DNA of 36,137 bases, taken from assembly GCA_003160635.1 (NCBI GenBank), contig PMLV01000091.1, positions 11,585 to 47,721 of the forward strand, written 5' to 3'. Shown in pieces: positions 7,403 to 16,322 of the stretch (the first letter of the stretch is position 1; each line of letters begins with the position of its first letter). This stretch comes from Acidimicrobiaceae bacterium. Its GTDB lineage: Bacteria; Actinomycetota; Acidimicrobiia; Acidimicrobiales; RAAP-2. Below the pieces are notes generated by a model that worked only from the letters and a program-made list of their open reading frames with translations, was not told where the DNA came from and ran no database searches. A program made the translations under genes and the position numbers.

Positions 7403-8962
7403 ATGCCCGCCAACGAGGTCCTCACCGGAGCACGCACGATGTGGGAACTCGTCGAACGCCGTGCGGCGGCTTCGCCCGACCGTCCGATGCTCATCGGCTC
7501 CGATGACGAACGCCTCACCTTTGGAGAGTTCCGCGATCGTACGGAGCGGGTGGCCGCCGGGCTCGGAAATCTCGGCGTCGAGGCCGGTTCGTTCGTCTCA
7601 TGGCAGCTTCCGACCCGGGTCGACACGATCATCCTCTCCATGGCGCTTTCCCGGCTGGGGGCGGTCCAGAACCCGATAATTCACCTGTACCGGCAGCGTG
7701 AAGTGGGCTTTGCCCTCCGGCAGACCGGTGCCTCCCATTTCTTCATCCCCAGCCGCTGGCGGGATACCGACTACCGAGCGATGGCCGAAGAAGCGCTGGA
7801 CGGCACCGCCACCCGTCCCGAGATCATTGTTCTCGACGACCAGCTGCCCGAGGGAGATCCGTCGGTCCTTCCGCCACCCCCCACCGGCACGGATCCCGGC
7901 GAGGCCCCGATCCGTTGGATCTACTACACCTCGGGATCCACCGCCGACCCCAAGGGGGTGCAGCACACGGACCAAACGCTCATCGCCGGCGGATGGGGCC
8001 TGGCCCATGCCCTCCAGATGGTTCCGCACGATGTGGGCTCGATCGCATTTCCCTTCGCCCACATCGCGGGTCCGGACTATCTCGTGACCATGCTGACGAT
8101 CGGATTCCCGGCAGTCCTCGTCGAAGCCTTTTCCGCCCCAGATGTGCTGCCCCTCTTCCGCCGGCACGGAGCCACCATGGTGGGAGGGAGCACTGCCTTC
8201 TATGTGGCCTACCTCGCTGAGCAGCGCAAGAACCCGAGCCAGTCGATCCTGCCGGCGCTACGTCTCATGTCCGGTGGCGGGGCGGCCAAGCCACCTGAGG
8301 TCCACTATGAGGTGCGGGACGAGATAGGCGGGCGCGGCATCGTGCACGGCTACGGCATGACCGAAGTCCCCATGATCTCCAACGGCTGCCCCACCGACAC
8401 CGACGAGCAGCTGGCCCACACCGACGGGCGGCCGGTCGACGGAGCCGACGTGCGCGTCCTCACCCTCGATGGACGGGTGGCCGGGCCCGGGGAGGAGGGC
8501 GAAATCACCGTCCGCGGACCGATGGTCTTCCGCGGCTACACGGACGCCGGCCTGAACGCCGCCGCCTTCACGGCGGACGGGTTCTTCCGCACGGGGGACT
8601 TGGGAATGCTCCGGGCCGACGGCCATCTCAGCCTCACCGGGCGCCTCAAAGACGTGATCGTCCGTAAGGGCGAGAACATCAGTGCCAAAGAGATCGAGGA
8701 CCTGCTGTACACCCACCCAAAGGTGATGGAGGTGGCGGTGATCGGACTCCCCGATTCGACGCGCGGAGAGATGGTCTGCGCCGTCGTCCAGTTGGCCGAA
8801 GGCACCTCCGGCCTCGACCTCAGCGACGTCGTCGCCTTCTGCCGCGAAGTGGGTCTCATGACGCAGAAGATTCCCGAGCGCCTCGAGGTGCGCACGGAAT
8901 GGCCGCGTTCGGGCACGGGGAAGATCGTCAAGAAGAGCCTCCGCGACGAGTACGCCTCATGA
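7403..8962 (+). CDS. AMP-dependent acyl-CoA synthetase (FadD-like)
   Basis: 519 aa. Activates a carboxylic acid to its CoA thioester through an acyl-adenylate. Adenylate-forming motifs are complete: phosphate loop YYTSGSTADPKG, GYGMTEVP, DGFFRTGDLG, the hinge GRLKDVIVRKGENISAKEIED and the C-terminal catalytic lysine in SGTGKIVKKSL. The acid is unknown; the family includes medium/long-chain and alicyclic acid ligases. ATG 7403 is preferred over the in-frame ATG 7376 because AAAAGGAGA ends 5 nt before it. Its TGA overlaps the next gene's ATG (ATGA). Confidence 0.92.
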   Translation: MPANEVLTGARTMWELVERRAAASPDRPMLIGSDDERLTFGEFRDRTERVAAGLGNLGVEAGSFVSWQLPTRVDTIILSMALSRLGAVQNPIIHLYRQREVGFALRQTGASHFFIPSRWRDTDYRAMAEEALDGTATRPEIIVLDDQLPEGDPSVLPPPPTGTDPGEAPIRWIYYTSGSTADPKGVQHTDQTLIAGGWGLAHALQMVPHDVGSIAFPFAHIAGPDYLVTMLTIGFPAVLVEAFSAPDVLPLFRRHGATMVGGSTAFYVAYLAEQRKNPSQSILPALRLMSGGGAAKPPEVHYEVRDEIGGRGIVHGYGMTEVPMISNGCPTDTDEQLAHTDGRPVDGADVRVLTLDGRVAGPGEEGEITVRGPMVFRGYTDAGLNAAAFTADGFFRTGDLGMLRADGHLSLTGRLKDVIVRKGENISAKEIEDLLYTHPKVMEVAVIGLPDSTRGEMVCAVVQLAEGTSGLDLSDVVAFCREVGLMTQKIPERLEVRTEWPRSGTGKIVKKSLRDEYAS

Positions 8963-9525
8963 CCCGTATCCCTGACCTGCTCAGCACCCTTCCCCGTCAG
9001 GTCGAGGGGGCACCCTACGGGATGGTCTTCGTCTGCACGGGAAACATCTGCCGCTCACCCATGGCCGAGATAGCCACCAAGATGATGGCGGACGCCACCG
9101 TGCTGGAAGACGGCTCGACCCTCGGTGACCGGCTGATCGTCGTGAGCGCGGGTACCGGCCCGTGGCACGAAGGCGAGCCCATGGACCCCCGCGCCGGAGC
9201 GGCCCTGCGGCGCGCCGGCTACCCGGACCATTCTCACGTGGCGCACCAGATATCGGTGCCCCACTTGAAGAAGGCCAACCTGATCGTCGCGCTGGACCGC
9301 CGGCACCAGCAGACCCTGCGCGGCCTGGGCACCGATCCCTCCCGCCTGTTCCTCCTGCGCTCATTCGACCCATCGGCGGGAGCCGCCTCCGACGTACCTG
9401 ATCCGTACTACGGCGACGAGGGCGAATTCGATGCCTGCTTGGAGATGATCGCCAACGGCTGCCGGGGCCTGGTCTCCACACTCGCCTCCCTCTGGAGGGA
9501 CCTGCCGACTCCGAGTGGACCGTGA
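8959..9525 (+). CDS. Low-molecular-weight protein tyrosine phosphatase family
   Basis: 188 aa. The P-loop VCTGNICRSP gives the C(x)5R signature as C26 and R32 followed by Ser, and the general-acid aspartate lies in DVPDPYY. Residues 1-20 precede the usual fold. These enzymes dephosphorylate tyrosine, and in some lineages arginine, often linked to envelope polysaccharide or stress control. The start ATG 8959 overlaps the upstream stop by four bases, so it is co-translated with the acyl-CoA synthetase. A functional link between the two is not evident. Confidence 0.9.
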   Translation: MTRIPDLLSTLPRQVEGAPYGMVFVCTGNICRSPMAEIATKMMADATVLEDGSTLGDRLIVVSAGTGPWHEGEPMDPRAGAALRRAGYPDHSHVAHQISVPHLKKANLIVALDRRHQQTLRGLGTDPSRLFLLRSFDPSAGAASDVPDPYYGDEGEFDACLEMIANGCRGLVSTLASLWRDLPTPSGP

Positions 9526-9554
9526 CTCCCCTGAGCGCACTGCGAACTGTGTGA

Positions 9555-9560
9555 CATAGT
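9555..9560 (+). promoter_or_regulatory. -10-like hexamer, probable leaderless start
   Basis: CATAGT ends 6 nt before the GTG start at 9567. The distance suits transcription starting at the initiation codon itself. No good -35 is seen. Confidence 0.4.
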
Positions 9561-9566
9561 GCCGAC

Positions 9567-10904
9567 GTGGTCTCTCGCAGGGTCAGACGAAGGCGCCGTC
9601 AATTTGCCACGGGCGGAGGGATCCTCGTTCTCCTCCTGCTCTACGTCTCGATCTTCTCCGGTGGTAGCCCCAAGACGGGCACACCTCCCACGCAACATGG
9701 CGGCACGGCACACGAGACGTTCCCGAAACACTCCCCGCTCAACCCGGATTGGAAGGGTGACGGCAAGCCCGTCACCCTCGCCTTCGGCGGCGACGTGCAC
9801 TTCGAGGGGGCGGTAGGCCTTCGCCTGACCGCGGATCCGACGACAGCGCTCGGCACCACGGTGGGCCAGCTGCTGGGGGGATCCCAGCTGCGCATGGTCA
9901 ACCTCGAGAGCGCACTCACGGACGGGCAGTGCCCGCAAAAACAGGACAAGCCCTACATCTTCTATACCGCACCCACGGCGCTCACCGCCTTGCACGATGC
10001 CACCGTCACGGTCATCTCCCAAGGCAATGACCATGCCATCGACTGCGGTGGGGCGGGCGTGGCACAAGGGCTGGCGGCGGCCAAGCAGGCAGGCTTCCCG
10101 ATGGTCGGTGTCGGTGCTACCGAGGCACAGGCCTTTGCCCCCTATCGCACCACGATCAGTGGACAGCGCATCTCCATCATTGCGGCCACGCAGGTCATCG
10201 CCTCCAACCTGGTTATCTCATGGACGGCCACGTCGAGCCAGGGCGGTGTCGCCTCCGCGCTGAATCCGACCCAGCTGGTACGCGCCGTCCAGGCCGCCCG
10301 TCGCACCTCCGACACGGTCATCGTCTACCTGCATTGGGGCGCCGAGACCGTGGCCTGCCCCGACCCGCAACAAGAGCCCCTCGCGGCGCAGTTGGTCAGG
10401 GCCGGTGCCGACATCGTGATCGGCACCGGCGCGCACGTGCTGCTCGGCGGTGGCTACCTCGGCACGGCGTACGTCGACTACGGGCTCGGAAATTTCGCCT
10501 TCTACGACAACACGGCACCTGAGACCGAAAGCGGTGCACTTCTGGTCACGGCAACAGGACGTCACATCGTCTCTGCGACCTGGCGCCCCGCCACCATCGT
10601 CGCCGGACTGCCCCAGCCGCTTACGGGCACTCCGGCCGCCACCGCTCTACAGAGTTGGAACGCCGCCCAGAGTTGCACCAATCTTTCGGACGCCCCCACG
10701 GTGAGCCAGGCCTCGGAGAAGGGGGAAACCTCCCCCTTTGTCGCCCCGACAACCACGACCACCACGGCTCCCACGACGACGACCACGACGACCACGACGC
10801 ACGGGACATCGTCGAAGACGACCACCACGATCACGTCGAAGACAACGACGACCACGACGACCAGGCCGCCGACGACAACGCAGCCGACCGACAACGCGGG
10901 GTAG
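9567..10904 (+). CDS. CapA/PgsA-like metallophosphatase-fold protein, secreted, Thr-rich tail
   Basis: 445 aa from GTG 9567. A basic N-terminus (RRVRRRRRQF) and one hydrophobic span (about 16-32) indicate a signal anchor. The PGA_cap domain follows, with metal-site-like motifs LAFGGDVHFEG, VNLESAL, SQGNDHAID, YLHWGAE and GTGAHVLLGG. Relatives take part in poly-gamma-glutamate or capsule formation, but no pgsB/pgsC partner is present, so the substrate is unknown. The last 55 or so residues are low-complexity Thr with some Pro, Ser and Lys, like a wall-spanning or O-glycosylated linker; no LPxTG sorting signal is seen. The start follows a -10-like CATAGT by 6 nt. Confidence 0.82.
   Translation: MVSRRVRRRRRQFATGGGILVLLLLYVSIFSGGSPKTGTPPTQHGGTAHETFPKHSPLNPDWKGDGKPVTLAFGGDVHFEGAVGLRLTADPTTALGTTVGQLLGGSQLRMVNLESALTDGQCPQKQDKPYIFYTAPTALTALHDATVTVISQGNDHAIDCGGAGVAQGLAAAKQAGFPMVGVGATEAQAFAPYRTTISGQRISIIAATQVIASNLVISWTATSSQGGVASALNPTQLVRAVQAARRTSDTVIVYLHWGAETVACPDPQQEPLAAQLVRAGADIVIGTGAHVLLGGGYLGTAYVDYGLGNFAFYDNTAPETESGALLVTATGRHIVSATWRPATIVAGLPQPLTGTPAATALQSWNAAQSCTNLSDAPTVSQASEKGETSPFVAPTTTTTTAPTTTTTTTTTHGTSSKTTTTITSKTTTTTTTRPPTTTQPTDNAG
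10740..10895 (+). repeat. ACG/ACC threonine-codon low-complexity tract
   Basis: Runs of ACG and ACC codons encode the Thr-rich C-terminus of the CapA-like protein. The tract is degenerate, not a clean microsatellite, and produces long spurious frames on both strands. Confidence 0.8.
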
Positions 10905-10931
10905 CCCTCCCCCGGGTGACAGGATTGCTGC

Positions 10932-11798
10932 ATGACAGATGCACTCATGCCGGCGGCCTTCCTCGGACATGGAAGCCCGCTGAATGCGCTCGATCAGAAC
11001 GGCTACACGGAGGCGTGGCGGGCCTTCGGGGCCTCGGTGCCGCGCCCGCGTGCGATCCTTGCCATCTCTGCGCACTGGTACATCAACGCGTCGGCGGTGA
11101 CGGCCATGACCAACCCGAAGACGATCCACGACTTCTACGGATTCCCCGACGCCCTCTTCGCCGTGCAGTATCCCGCGCCAGGCGATCCCGCCGTAGCGGC
11201 CGAGGTCGCCGAGCTGGCACGGCCGACGTGGATCGGGCTCGATCACGACAGCTGGGGCATCGACCACGGCACGTGGTCGGTCCTCGTGCATGCCTTCCCC
11301 GATGCAGACATCCCGGTCCTGCAGCTGTCGATCAATGCCGAGAAGTCATTCGACTACCACTTCGAGCTCGGGGCAAAGCTTGCGCCACTGCGCGCCCGGG
11401 GCATCTTGATCCTCGGAAGTGGCAACGTCGTCCACAACTTGGGTCGCGTCGACTGGGACCAACCCGAAGGAGGTTTCGACTGGGCTCGTCGCTTCGATGA
11501 GGCCGCGAAAGGCTGCATGACGTCGGCGCCGGCCGATGTCATGACGCTGCAGGATCACGCCGACTTTCATGACGCGGTCCCGACATCGGAGCACTTCATA
11601 CCGCTCCTGTATCTCGCCGGTCTCGCCGATGCGGCGGGATCGACGGCTGACGTCCTGACGGATGGCTACGCCTACGGCGCGCTCTCGATGACGGCGTACA
11701 CCCTCGGCGCCGCCGGCATCTCCGAGGCGCCCGCCAATGCCGTGGCCGCTCCCCTCCCGAGTCCCGAAGTCGTGCCGACCGACGACACCAACGCATAG
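10932..11798 (+). CDS. Extradiol ring-cleavage dioxygenase, 4,5-DOPA dioxygenase (LigB superfamily)
   Basis: 288 aa. Class III extradiol dioxygenase, similar to YgiD-type DOPA dioxygenases that open catechol rings. Visible family motifs: GHGSP (H13), SAHWY (H48), HDFYGFP, LDHDSWGIDHGTW, GSGNVVHNL (H168) and SEHFIPLLYLAG. The first two histidines and the late SEHF histidine are the likely metal ligands. The physiological substrate is unknown. A -10-like CAGGAT ends 6 nt before the ATG. It lies 27 bp after the CapA-like gene and converges on the GH4 gene. Confidence 0.9.
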   Translation: MTDALMPAAFLGHGSPLNALDQNGYTEAWRAFGASVPRPRAILAISAHWYINASAVTAMTNPKTIHDFYGFPDALFAVQYPAPGDPAVAAEVAELARPTWIGLDHDSWGIDHGTWSVLVHAFPDADIPVLQLSINAEKSFDYHFELGAKLAPLRARGILILGSGNVVHNLGRVDWDQPEGGFDWARRFDEAAKGCMTSAPADVMTLQDHADFHDAVPTSEHFIPLLYLAGLADAAGSTADVLTDGYAYGALSMTAYTLGAAGISEAPANAVAAPLPSPEVVPTDDTNA

Positions 11799-11819
11799 GG
11801 CGCAGGCGTCAACGCAACG

Positions 11820-13103
11820 CTACGGCGAAAAGAACCGGGGCAGGTGGTGCCGATTCGCCGCCAACAAGGCATCGGCCAGGTCGGCCGCCAAGGGATACTG
11901 ACCAACCAGGGGATTGGTCAAGAGCGCTCGGACCACATCGTCGCGACTTCCCGAGCACGCAGCCTTGACGGCCAGGTGCTCGTACGCCTTGGCGTGTTGG
12001 ACCAGACCCAACATTTCGGGAGGGAGCGGCCGTTGGGGAAGAGGATGGGCGCCGGCCGCGTCCACCACGGCCCGCGTCTCGATCACCGCATCGTCGGGTA
12101 GCCCCGCAATGGCGCCATCGTTGCGCATGTCGACGACGTGGATGTCCCCCGTGTCTGCGTGGAGCGACGCCATGAGACGGACGGCCGCCAACGAATAGAA
12201 CGCGCCGCCACGATACGAAAGCCCGGCGGGCTTCGTCACCAACTCGGGGTTGCGGTACTCCTCGAGGAGCGTGGCCTCCAGTTCCGCCACCACATCTGCC
12301 CTCGGTCGGTACCCGGCCATTGCCTGTTGGGCGACGTCGGCGTCGTGCTGGTAGTAGTAGTGCACGTAGTACGACGGCAGCGCCGCCAGCAATCGCAGGG
12401 CCTCGATCGGGGTACCGCTTTCAAGCGCCAGCTCGGGACCCCAGCGCGCGAAGAGCTCGGGCAGTCGATCGTCGGGCTCCCCGGCCAGGCGTGCCGACCG
12501 GATCCAGCTCAAGTGGTTCAGGCCCACATGTTCGATCTCCACACTGTCCGGTTCGACGCCCAGATAGTGGCCGAGACGTCGCTGACCCCATAGGGCGACA
12601 TTGCACAAGCCAACCGCCCGGTGACCCTCGTCGAGCAGGGCTTGCGTGACGATGCCGACGGGGTTCGTGAAATCGACGAACCAGGCTCCCCGATTCCCGC
12701 GCCTTGCCGTTTCTTCAGCCAGCTCGAGAACGATGGGGACGGTGCGCAGTGCCTTGGCCAATCCGCCCACTCCGGTGGTCTCCTGCCCGAGGCAGCCGTG
12801 CCCGACGGGGAGCGTCTCGTCCACATGGCGCGCCGCCTGTCCGCCGATGCGCAGCTGGACGACCACGAAGTCAGCGCCTTCCAGGGCGGCATCCCGGTCC
12901 GCCGTCGTCGAAAAGGTGCCCTCCCAGCCCCGGTGGCGCAGAATACGCTCGGACAATCCCCCGACGATCTCCCGCCGCTCCTCGCTGGGGTCCAGCAAGA
13001 CGAGATCGTCAACCACCATCCGGTCTTCTTGGTCACACAAGCCATCGACGAGCTCGGGGGTGTAGGTGCTCCCGCCACCCACCACGGCCACCTTGGTCCC
13101 CAT
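11820..13103 (-). CDS. Glycoside hydrolase family 4, 6-phospho-beta-glucosidase-like
   Basis: 427 aa. NAD- and Mn-dependent hydrolase acting by an oxidation-elimination mechanism. Visible features: NAD-binding loop VAVVGGGSTYTPEL at the N-terminus, GQETTGVGG (106-114), DFTNPVGI, C167 in GLCN and H197 in GLNH as the probable metal ligands, and SYYVHYYY. The family acts on phosphorylated or plain glycosides; the CN/NH pattern favours the 6-phospho-beta-glucosidase branch. ATG 13103 gives the canonical N-terminus, while the longer open frame runs into the neighbour. Divergent from a sugar kinase with 23 bp between the start codons, which suggests one amino-sugar or disaccharide pathway. Confidence 0.9.
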   Translation of the reverse strand: MGTKVAVVGGGSTYTPELVDGLCDQEDRMVVDDLVLLDPSEERREIVGGLSERILRHRGWEGTFSTTADRDAALEGADFVVVQLRIGGQAARHVDETLPVGHGCLGQETTGVGGLAKALRTVPIVLELAEETARRGNRGAWFVDFTNPVGIVTQALLDEGHRAVGLCNVALWGQRRLGHYLGVEPDSVEIEHVGLNHLSWIRSARLAGEPDDRLPELFARWGPELALESGTPIEALRLLAALPSYYVHYYYQHDADVAQQAMAGYRPRADVVAELEATLLEEYRNPELVTKPAGLSYRGGAFYSLAAVRLMASLHADTGDIHVVDMRNDGAIAGLPDDAVIETRAVVDAAGAHPLPQRPLPPEMLGLVQHAKAYEHLAVKAACSGSRDDVVRALLTNPLVGQYPLAADLADALLAANRHHLPRFFSP

Positions 13104-13120
13104 GTGTGGCAACGTACTAT
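13093..13120 (+). promoter_or_regulatory. promoter of the kinase gene, overlapping the GH4 start
   Basis: TTGGTC (13093-13098), a 16-bp spacer and TACTAT (13115-13120) precede ATG 13127 by 6 nt, so the kinase mRNA is probably leaderless. The -35 and part of the spacer lie inside the divergent GH4 coding sequence. Confidence 0.5.
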
Positions 13121-13126
13121 CCGACC

Positions 13127-14125
13127 ATGCGCGACAACCCCGAGCCCGTGGTGTTGGCGCTCGATGGCGGCAGCTCGAAGACAGACGCCGTGCTCGTCGC
13201 CGCGGACGGCACCGTGCTGGGTCGTTCCCGAGTCGGCCCGAGCAATCACCAATTGGTGGGCCTCGACGGCGCACTCGACAGTCTCGGTGCAGCCATCGCC
13301 GACGTGACCGAAGCCGCAGGGATCAGTGAGCCGCCGTTCCCGCTGTGCGACGTCGGCGTCTACTGCCTGGCGGGGCTCGACCTTCCTGTCGACGAGGAGC
13401 ATCTGGCACCAGCCATCGCCCTGCGGGGATGGACCGGCTCCGACCTCTTGTTCAATGACACGTTCGCCGTGTCGAGGGCCGGCACGACCTCGACCTGGGG
13501 TATCGGCGTCGTCTGTGGGACGGGAATGAACTGCGCCGGCCTTGGTCCTGACGGGACGTCCGTTCGCTTTCCCGCACTGGCTGAGCTCTCGGGGGACTTT
13601 GCACCGGGCGGCTCATGGCTGGGCGTGAGAGCTCTGGGATTGGCCCTGCGCGCGGGGGACGGACGTGGGCCGCCCACTCTGTTGAGCAGGAGGGTGCCGG
13701 CCCACTTCGGCGAGGACGATGCTGACGAGGTCCTGACCGGTGTCTACAGCGGGACGATTCCCTACAGCCGCTTGTTCGAACTGGCGCGGGTGCTGCTCGA
13801 CGCCGCCGCCGACGGGGACGCGGCAGCGCGCGAGTCGGCGAACGTCTTGGCCGATGAAGTGGCCGCCTTCGCCGGGGCCGCGATAACCCGCCTCGGCGTA
13901 GCCGACACCGCCGTCGAGGTGGTCCTTGGCGGGGGCATCTTCGACACCCGAGACGCCGGGTTTCACGCCAGAGTGGCGCAGCGGATTCACGCGGTGGCGC
14001 CGCGGGCAGTGCTCCGTCGTCTCACCGCGCCCCCGGTGCTGGGAGCCGCCCTCCTCGGCCTCGACGCCATCGGGGCCGACGACGGCGCCAAGGAGCGGCT
14101 CCGCGCTGCCCTGTCCAACGGCTGA
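13127..14125 (+). CDS. N-acetylglucosamine kinase-like, BadF/BadG/BcrA/BcrD ATPase family
   Basis: 332 aa. ASKHA-fold kinase. The phosphate-1 loop is VLALDGGSSKTDAVL near residue 10, the catalytic-Asp region is LLFNDTFAV, and the phosphate-2 loop is VVCGTGMNCAG. The adenosine-binding motif is VVLGGGIF and the C-terminal family block PPVLGAALLGLD. Members phosphorylate N-acetylglucosamine or glucosamine, though some BadF-family proteins act elsewhere. Pairing with the divergent GH4 hydrolase supports a sugar role. An upstream in-frame extension was rejected because it lies antisense within the GH4 gene. Confidence 0.85.
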   Translation: MRDNPEPVVLALDGGSSKTDAVLVAADGTVLGRSRVGPSNHQLVGLDGALDSLGAAIADVTEAAGISEPPFPLCDVGVYCLAGLDLPVDEEHLAPAIALRGWTGSDLLFNDTFAVSRAGTTSTWGIGVVCGTGMNCAGLGPDGTSVRFPALAELSGDFAPGGSWLGVRALGLALRAGDGRGPPTLLSRRVPAHFGEDDADEVLTGVYSGTIPYSRLFELARVLLDAAADGDAAARESANVLADEVAAFAGAAITRLGVADTAVEVVLGGGIFDTRDAGFHARVAQRIHAVAPRAVLRRLTAPPVLGAALLGLDAIGADDGAKERLRAALSNG

Positions 14126-14135
14126 GCCTCGCCCG

Positions 14136-16217
14136 CTATGGCGCCCCCCGACCGCTGGTGCCCGCTCCCGTCGCCGCAGCCGCCGTCTCGGTTCGAGGCG
14201 GAAGCGCATCCTTGACCATCTTCTCGTCATCGGCCAGAAGCGAGCTGGCGAGATCCTTCACCATGGCGATGATCTCCGGGTGCTCCCGCGGATTCCATCC
14301 TTCGAGCAACTCGGTGAGCCCCGCCCGGCGGGCTTCGGTCAATCGGTCCATTGCGGCCCGGCCCGCCGGCGTGAGCGTCACGTCGCGATCGGCTCCGTTC
14401 TGCACCACGAGGACCATGCCCGCCGCGACCAACCCGCGCACGGCGTGTTCGAGGACGTCGCGGCTGACCTTCAATCGAGCAGCGACTTGCTGCACGGTTT
14501 CGGCGGGACGATCGGCCAAGCGGTAGAGCAGCCAGCACGACTGTGGGGGCAGATCGATGCCAGCTCGCTGGGCCATCGTCTGGTACAGCTCGACACGGTT
14601 CTCTCGATTGGCGATTCTCTCCAGGGACAATTGGATCTCCTCGAGGGAGGACCGGGGCTCGGGCAATCCGAACCCTTCACTCACGTCGACCGTGGCGATC
14701 GACTTGCGCAACGGCAATTCCGGCAGGAACCAGCTCAGGACGAAGGCCAGCGCCGCGATGGGGACTGCGACCAAGAAGACGGTCTGCAAGGTTCCGGTGA
14801 TGCCGGCGAGGATCTTTTCGTGGGCCACGGGAAACGCACGGGCCAGCTCGTGCAGCACGCCCGGATCCAGCGTCTCCAAATTGATCTTCGCCCCCCGGGG
14901 CAGTGAGGCAACAACCGGCGTCAACTTGTGCGTCAGCACATTGGCATAGATCGCGCCGAACACGGCCGTTCCGAACGAACCTCCGATCATGCGGAAGAAC
15001 GTGGCGCCTGACGTCGCCACGCCAAGCTCTTCGTACGACACCGCATTCTGCACCGCCACCACCAGCACCTGCTGGATCAAGCCGAGCCCGACCCCGAAGA
15101 CGAACATGTAGACCGCCGTCAGCAGCGCGCTCGTGTCGACGCCTATGAGCGACAGGAGGTAAGCCCCGAGCGTCATGCAGGCGGTGCCGAGGATCGGGAA
15201 GACCTTGTAGCGACCCCACCGGGTGACGAGGCGACCCGAGATGATGGAAGCCCCGAACAATCCGAACATGAGGGGAAACAGCCGCAGCCCCGACAACGTG
15301 GGGCTGACGTTTTTCACGTCCTGCAAGAACAGAGGGATGAACGTGACGGCGCCGAACATGGCGAAGCCCATCACGAAGCCGATGGAACTCGACGCCTGGA
15401 AGACCCGCACACGGAAGAGCTTGAGTGGAATGACCGGCTCCTTGGCCCTGTGCTCCATCAACAGGAAGAGGAGGGTGAGCACGATCCCTCCCAGAGCAAG
15501 ACCGACGCTCTGACGAGACCCCCAACCCCACGAGATGCCCCCGAGGCTGGCAAAGAGGATCAAGACCGTGGCGGCACCCGAGAGCATCAACGACCCCATG
15601 TAGTCGATGGCGTGGTGCACCCGGCTCAAGGTCCCGGGCAACACCACTCCCGTCACGATGAGGGCCAGTACGCCGAAGGGCAGGTTGATGTAGAAGACCC
15701 AGCGCCACGACAGGTACGTCACGCAGAGGCCACCGATGAGCGGCCCGATCACCGTGGCCACCCCGAACATGGCGCCGAAGAGGCCCATGTAACGGCCCCG
15801 TTCGCGCGGAGAGACGACGTCGCCGATGATCGTCTGGGCACCGACCAGGAGTCCCCCGCCACCCAGCCCCTGAAGGGCCCGAAACGCGATCAATTCGGTC
15901 ATGGTGTGGCTGAAGCCCGCCAGGGCCGAACCGATCACGAAGATGACGATGGAAGCCTGGAAGAACACCTTGCGGCCGTACTGATCGCCGAGCTTCCCCC
16001 ACAAGGGAGTTGAGACGGTGGACGACAGCAGGTATGCCGTCACCACCCAGGTCAGATGGGAGCCACCATGGAGGTCTCCCACAATGGTGGGCAGCGCGGT
16101 GGAGACGATCGTCCCATCCAGGGCGGCCAGCAGGAGCCCGAGGAGGAGCGCACTGAGGATCAGCCAGAGCCGGCGCTTCGTGATCTGCTCTGTGGAGGGC
16201 GGAGCAGCCACGGTCAC
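14136..16217 (-). CDS. DHA2-family MFS exporter fused to a MarR-like winged-helix domain
   Basis: 693 aa from GTG 16217, preceded by GGAAGGGG. Residues 1 to about 500 form a 14-helix drug:H+ antiporter of the EmrB/QacA type: motif C-like ALDGTIVSTALPTI, motif A GKLGDQYGRK, and RALQGLGGGGL. After the last helix (FVLSWFLPELPLRK, about 505) comes a soluble tail of about 190 residues. Part of it (about 545-630: LPPQSCWLLYRLADRP...QQVAARLKVSRDVLEHAVRGLVAAGMVLV...VTLTPAGRAAMDRL) reads as a MarR-like winged helix with a VTLTPAG wing. The fusion is in one uninterrupted frame. Substrate unknown. A truncated relative lacking the tail lies at the right window edge. Confidence 0.87.
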   Translation of the reverse strand: MTVAAPPSTEQITKRRLWLILSALLLGLLLAALDGTIVSTALPTIVGDLHGGSHLTWVVTAYLLSSTVSTPLWGKLGDQYGRKVFFQASIVIFVIGSALAGFSHTMTELIAFRALQGLGGGGLLVGAQTIIGDVVSPRERGRYMGLFGAMFGVATVIGPLIGGLCVTYLSWRWVFYINLPFGVLALIVTGVVLPGTLSRVHHAIDYMGSLMLSGAATVLILFASLGGISWGWGSRQSVGLALGGIVLTLLFLLMEHRAKEPVIPLKLFRVRVFQASSSIGFVMGFAMFGAVTFIPLFLQDVKNVSPTLSGLRLFPLMFGLFGASIISGRLVTRWGRYKVFPILGTACMTLGAYLLSLIGVDTSALLTAVYMFVFGVGLGLIQQVLVVAVQNAVSYEELGVATSGATFFRMIGGSFGTAVFGAIYANVLTHKLTPVVASLPRGAKINLETLDPGVLHELARAFPVAHEKILAGITGTLQTVFLVAVPIAALAFVLSWFLPELPLRKSIATVDVSEGFGLPEPRSSLEEIQLSLERIANRENRVELYQTMAQRAGIDLPPQSCWLLYRLADRPAETVQQVAARLKVSRDVLEHAVRGLVAAGMVLVVQNGADRDVTLTPAGRAAMDRLTEARRAGLTELLEGWNPREHPEIIAMVKDLASSLLADDEKMVKDALPPRTETAAAATGAGTSGRGAP

Positions 16218-16322
16218 GCTGGTCCCCTTCCGTCGGTCACCGTGCTCGCTCCCTAGTCCACATAGGTTGATACAGGTGCCATCTTGTCAGGCCGAACCGC
16301 CAGCGACGCCAAATCCGGTCGC

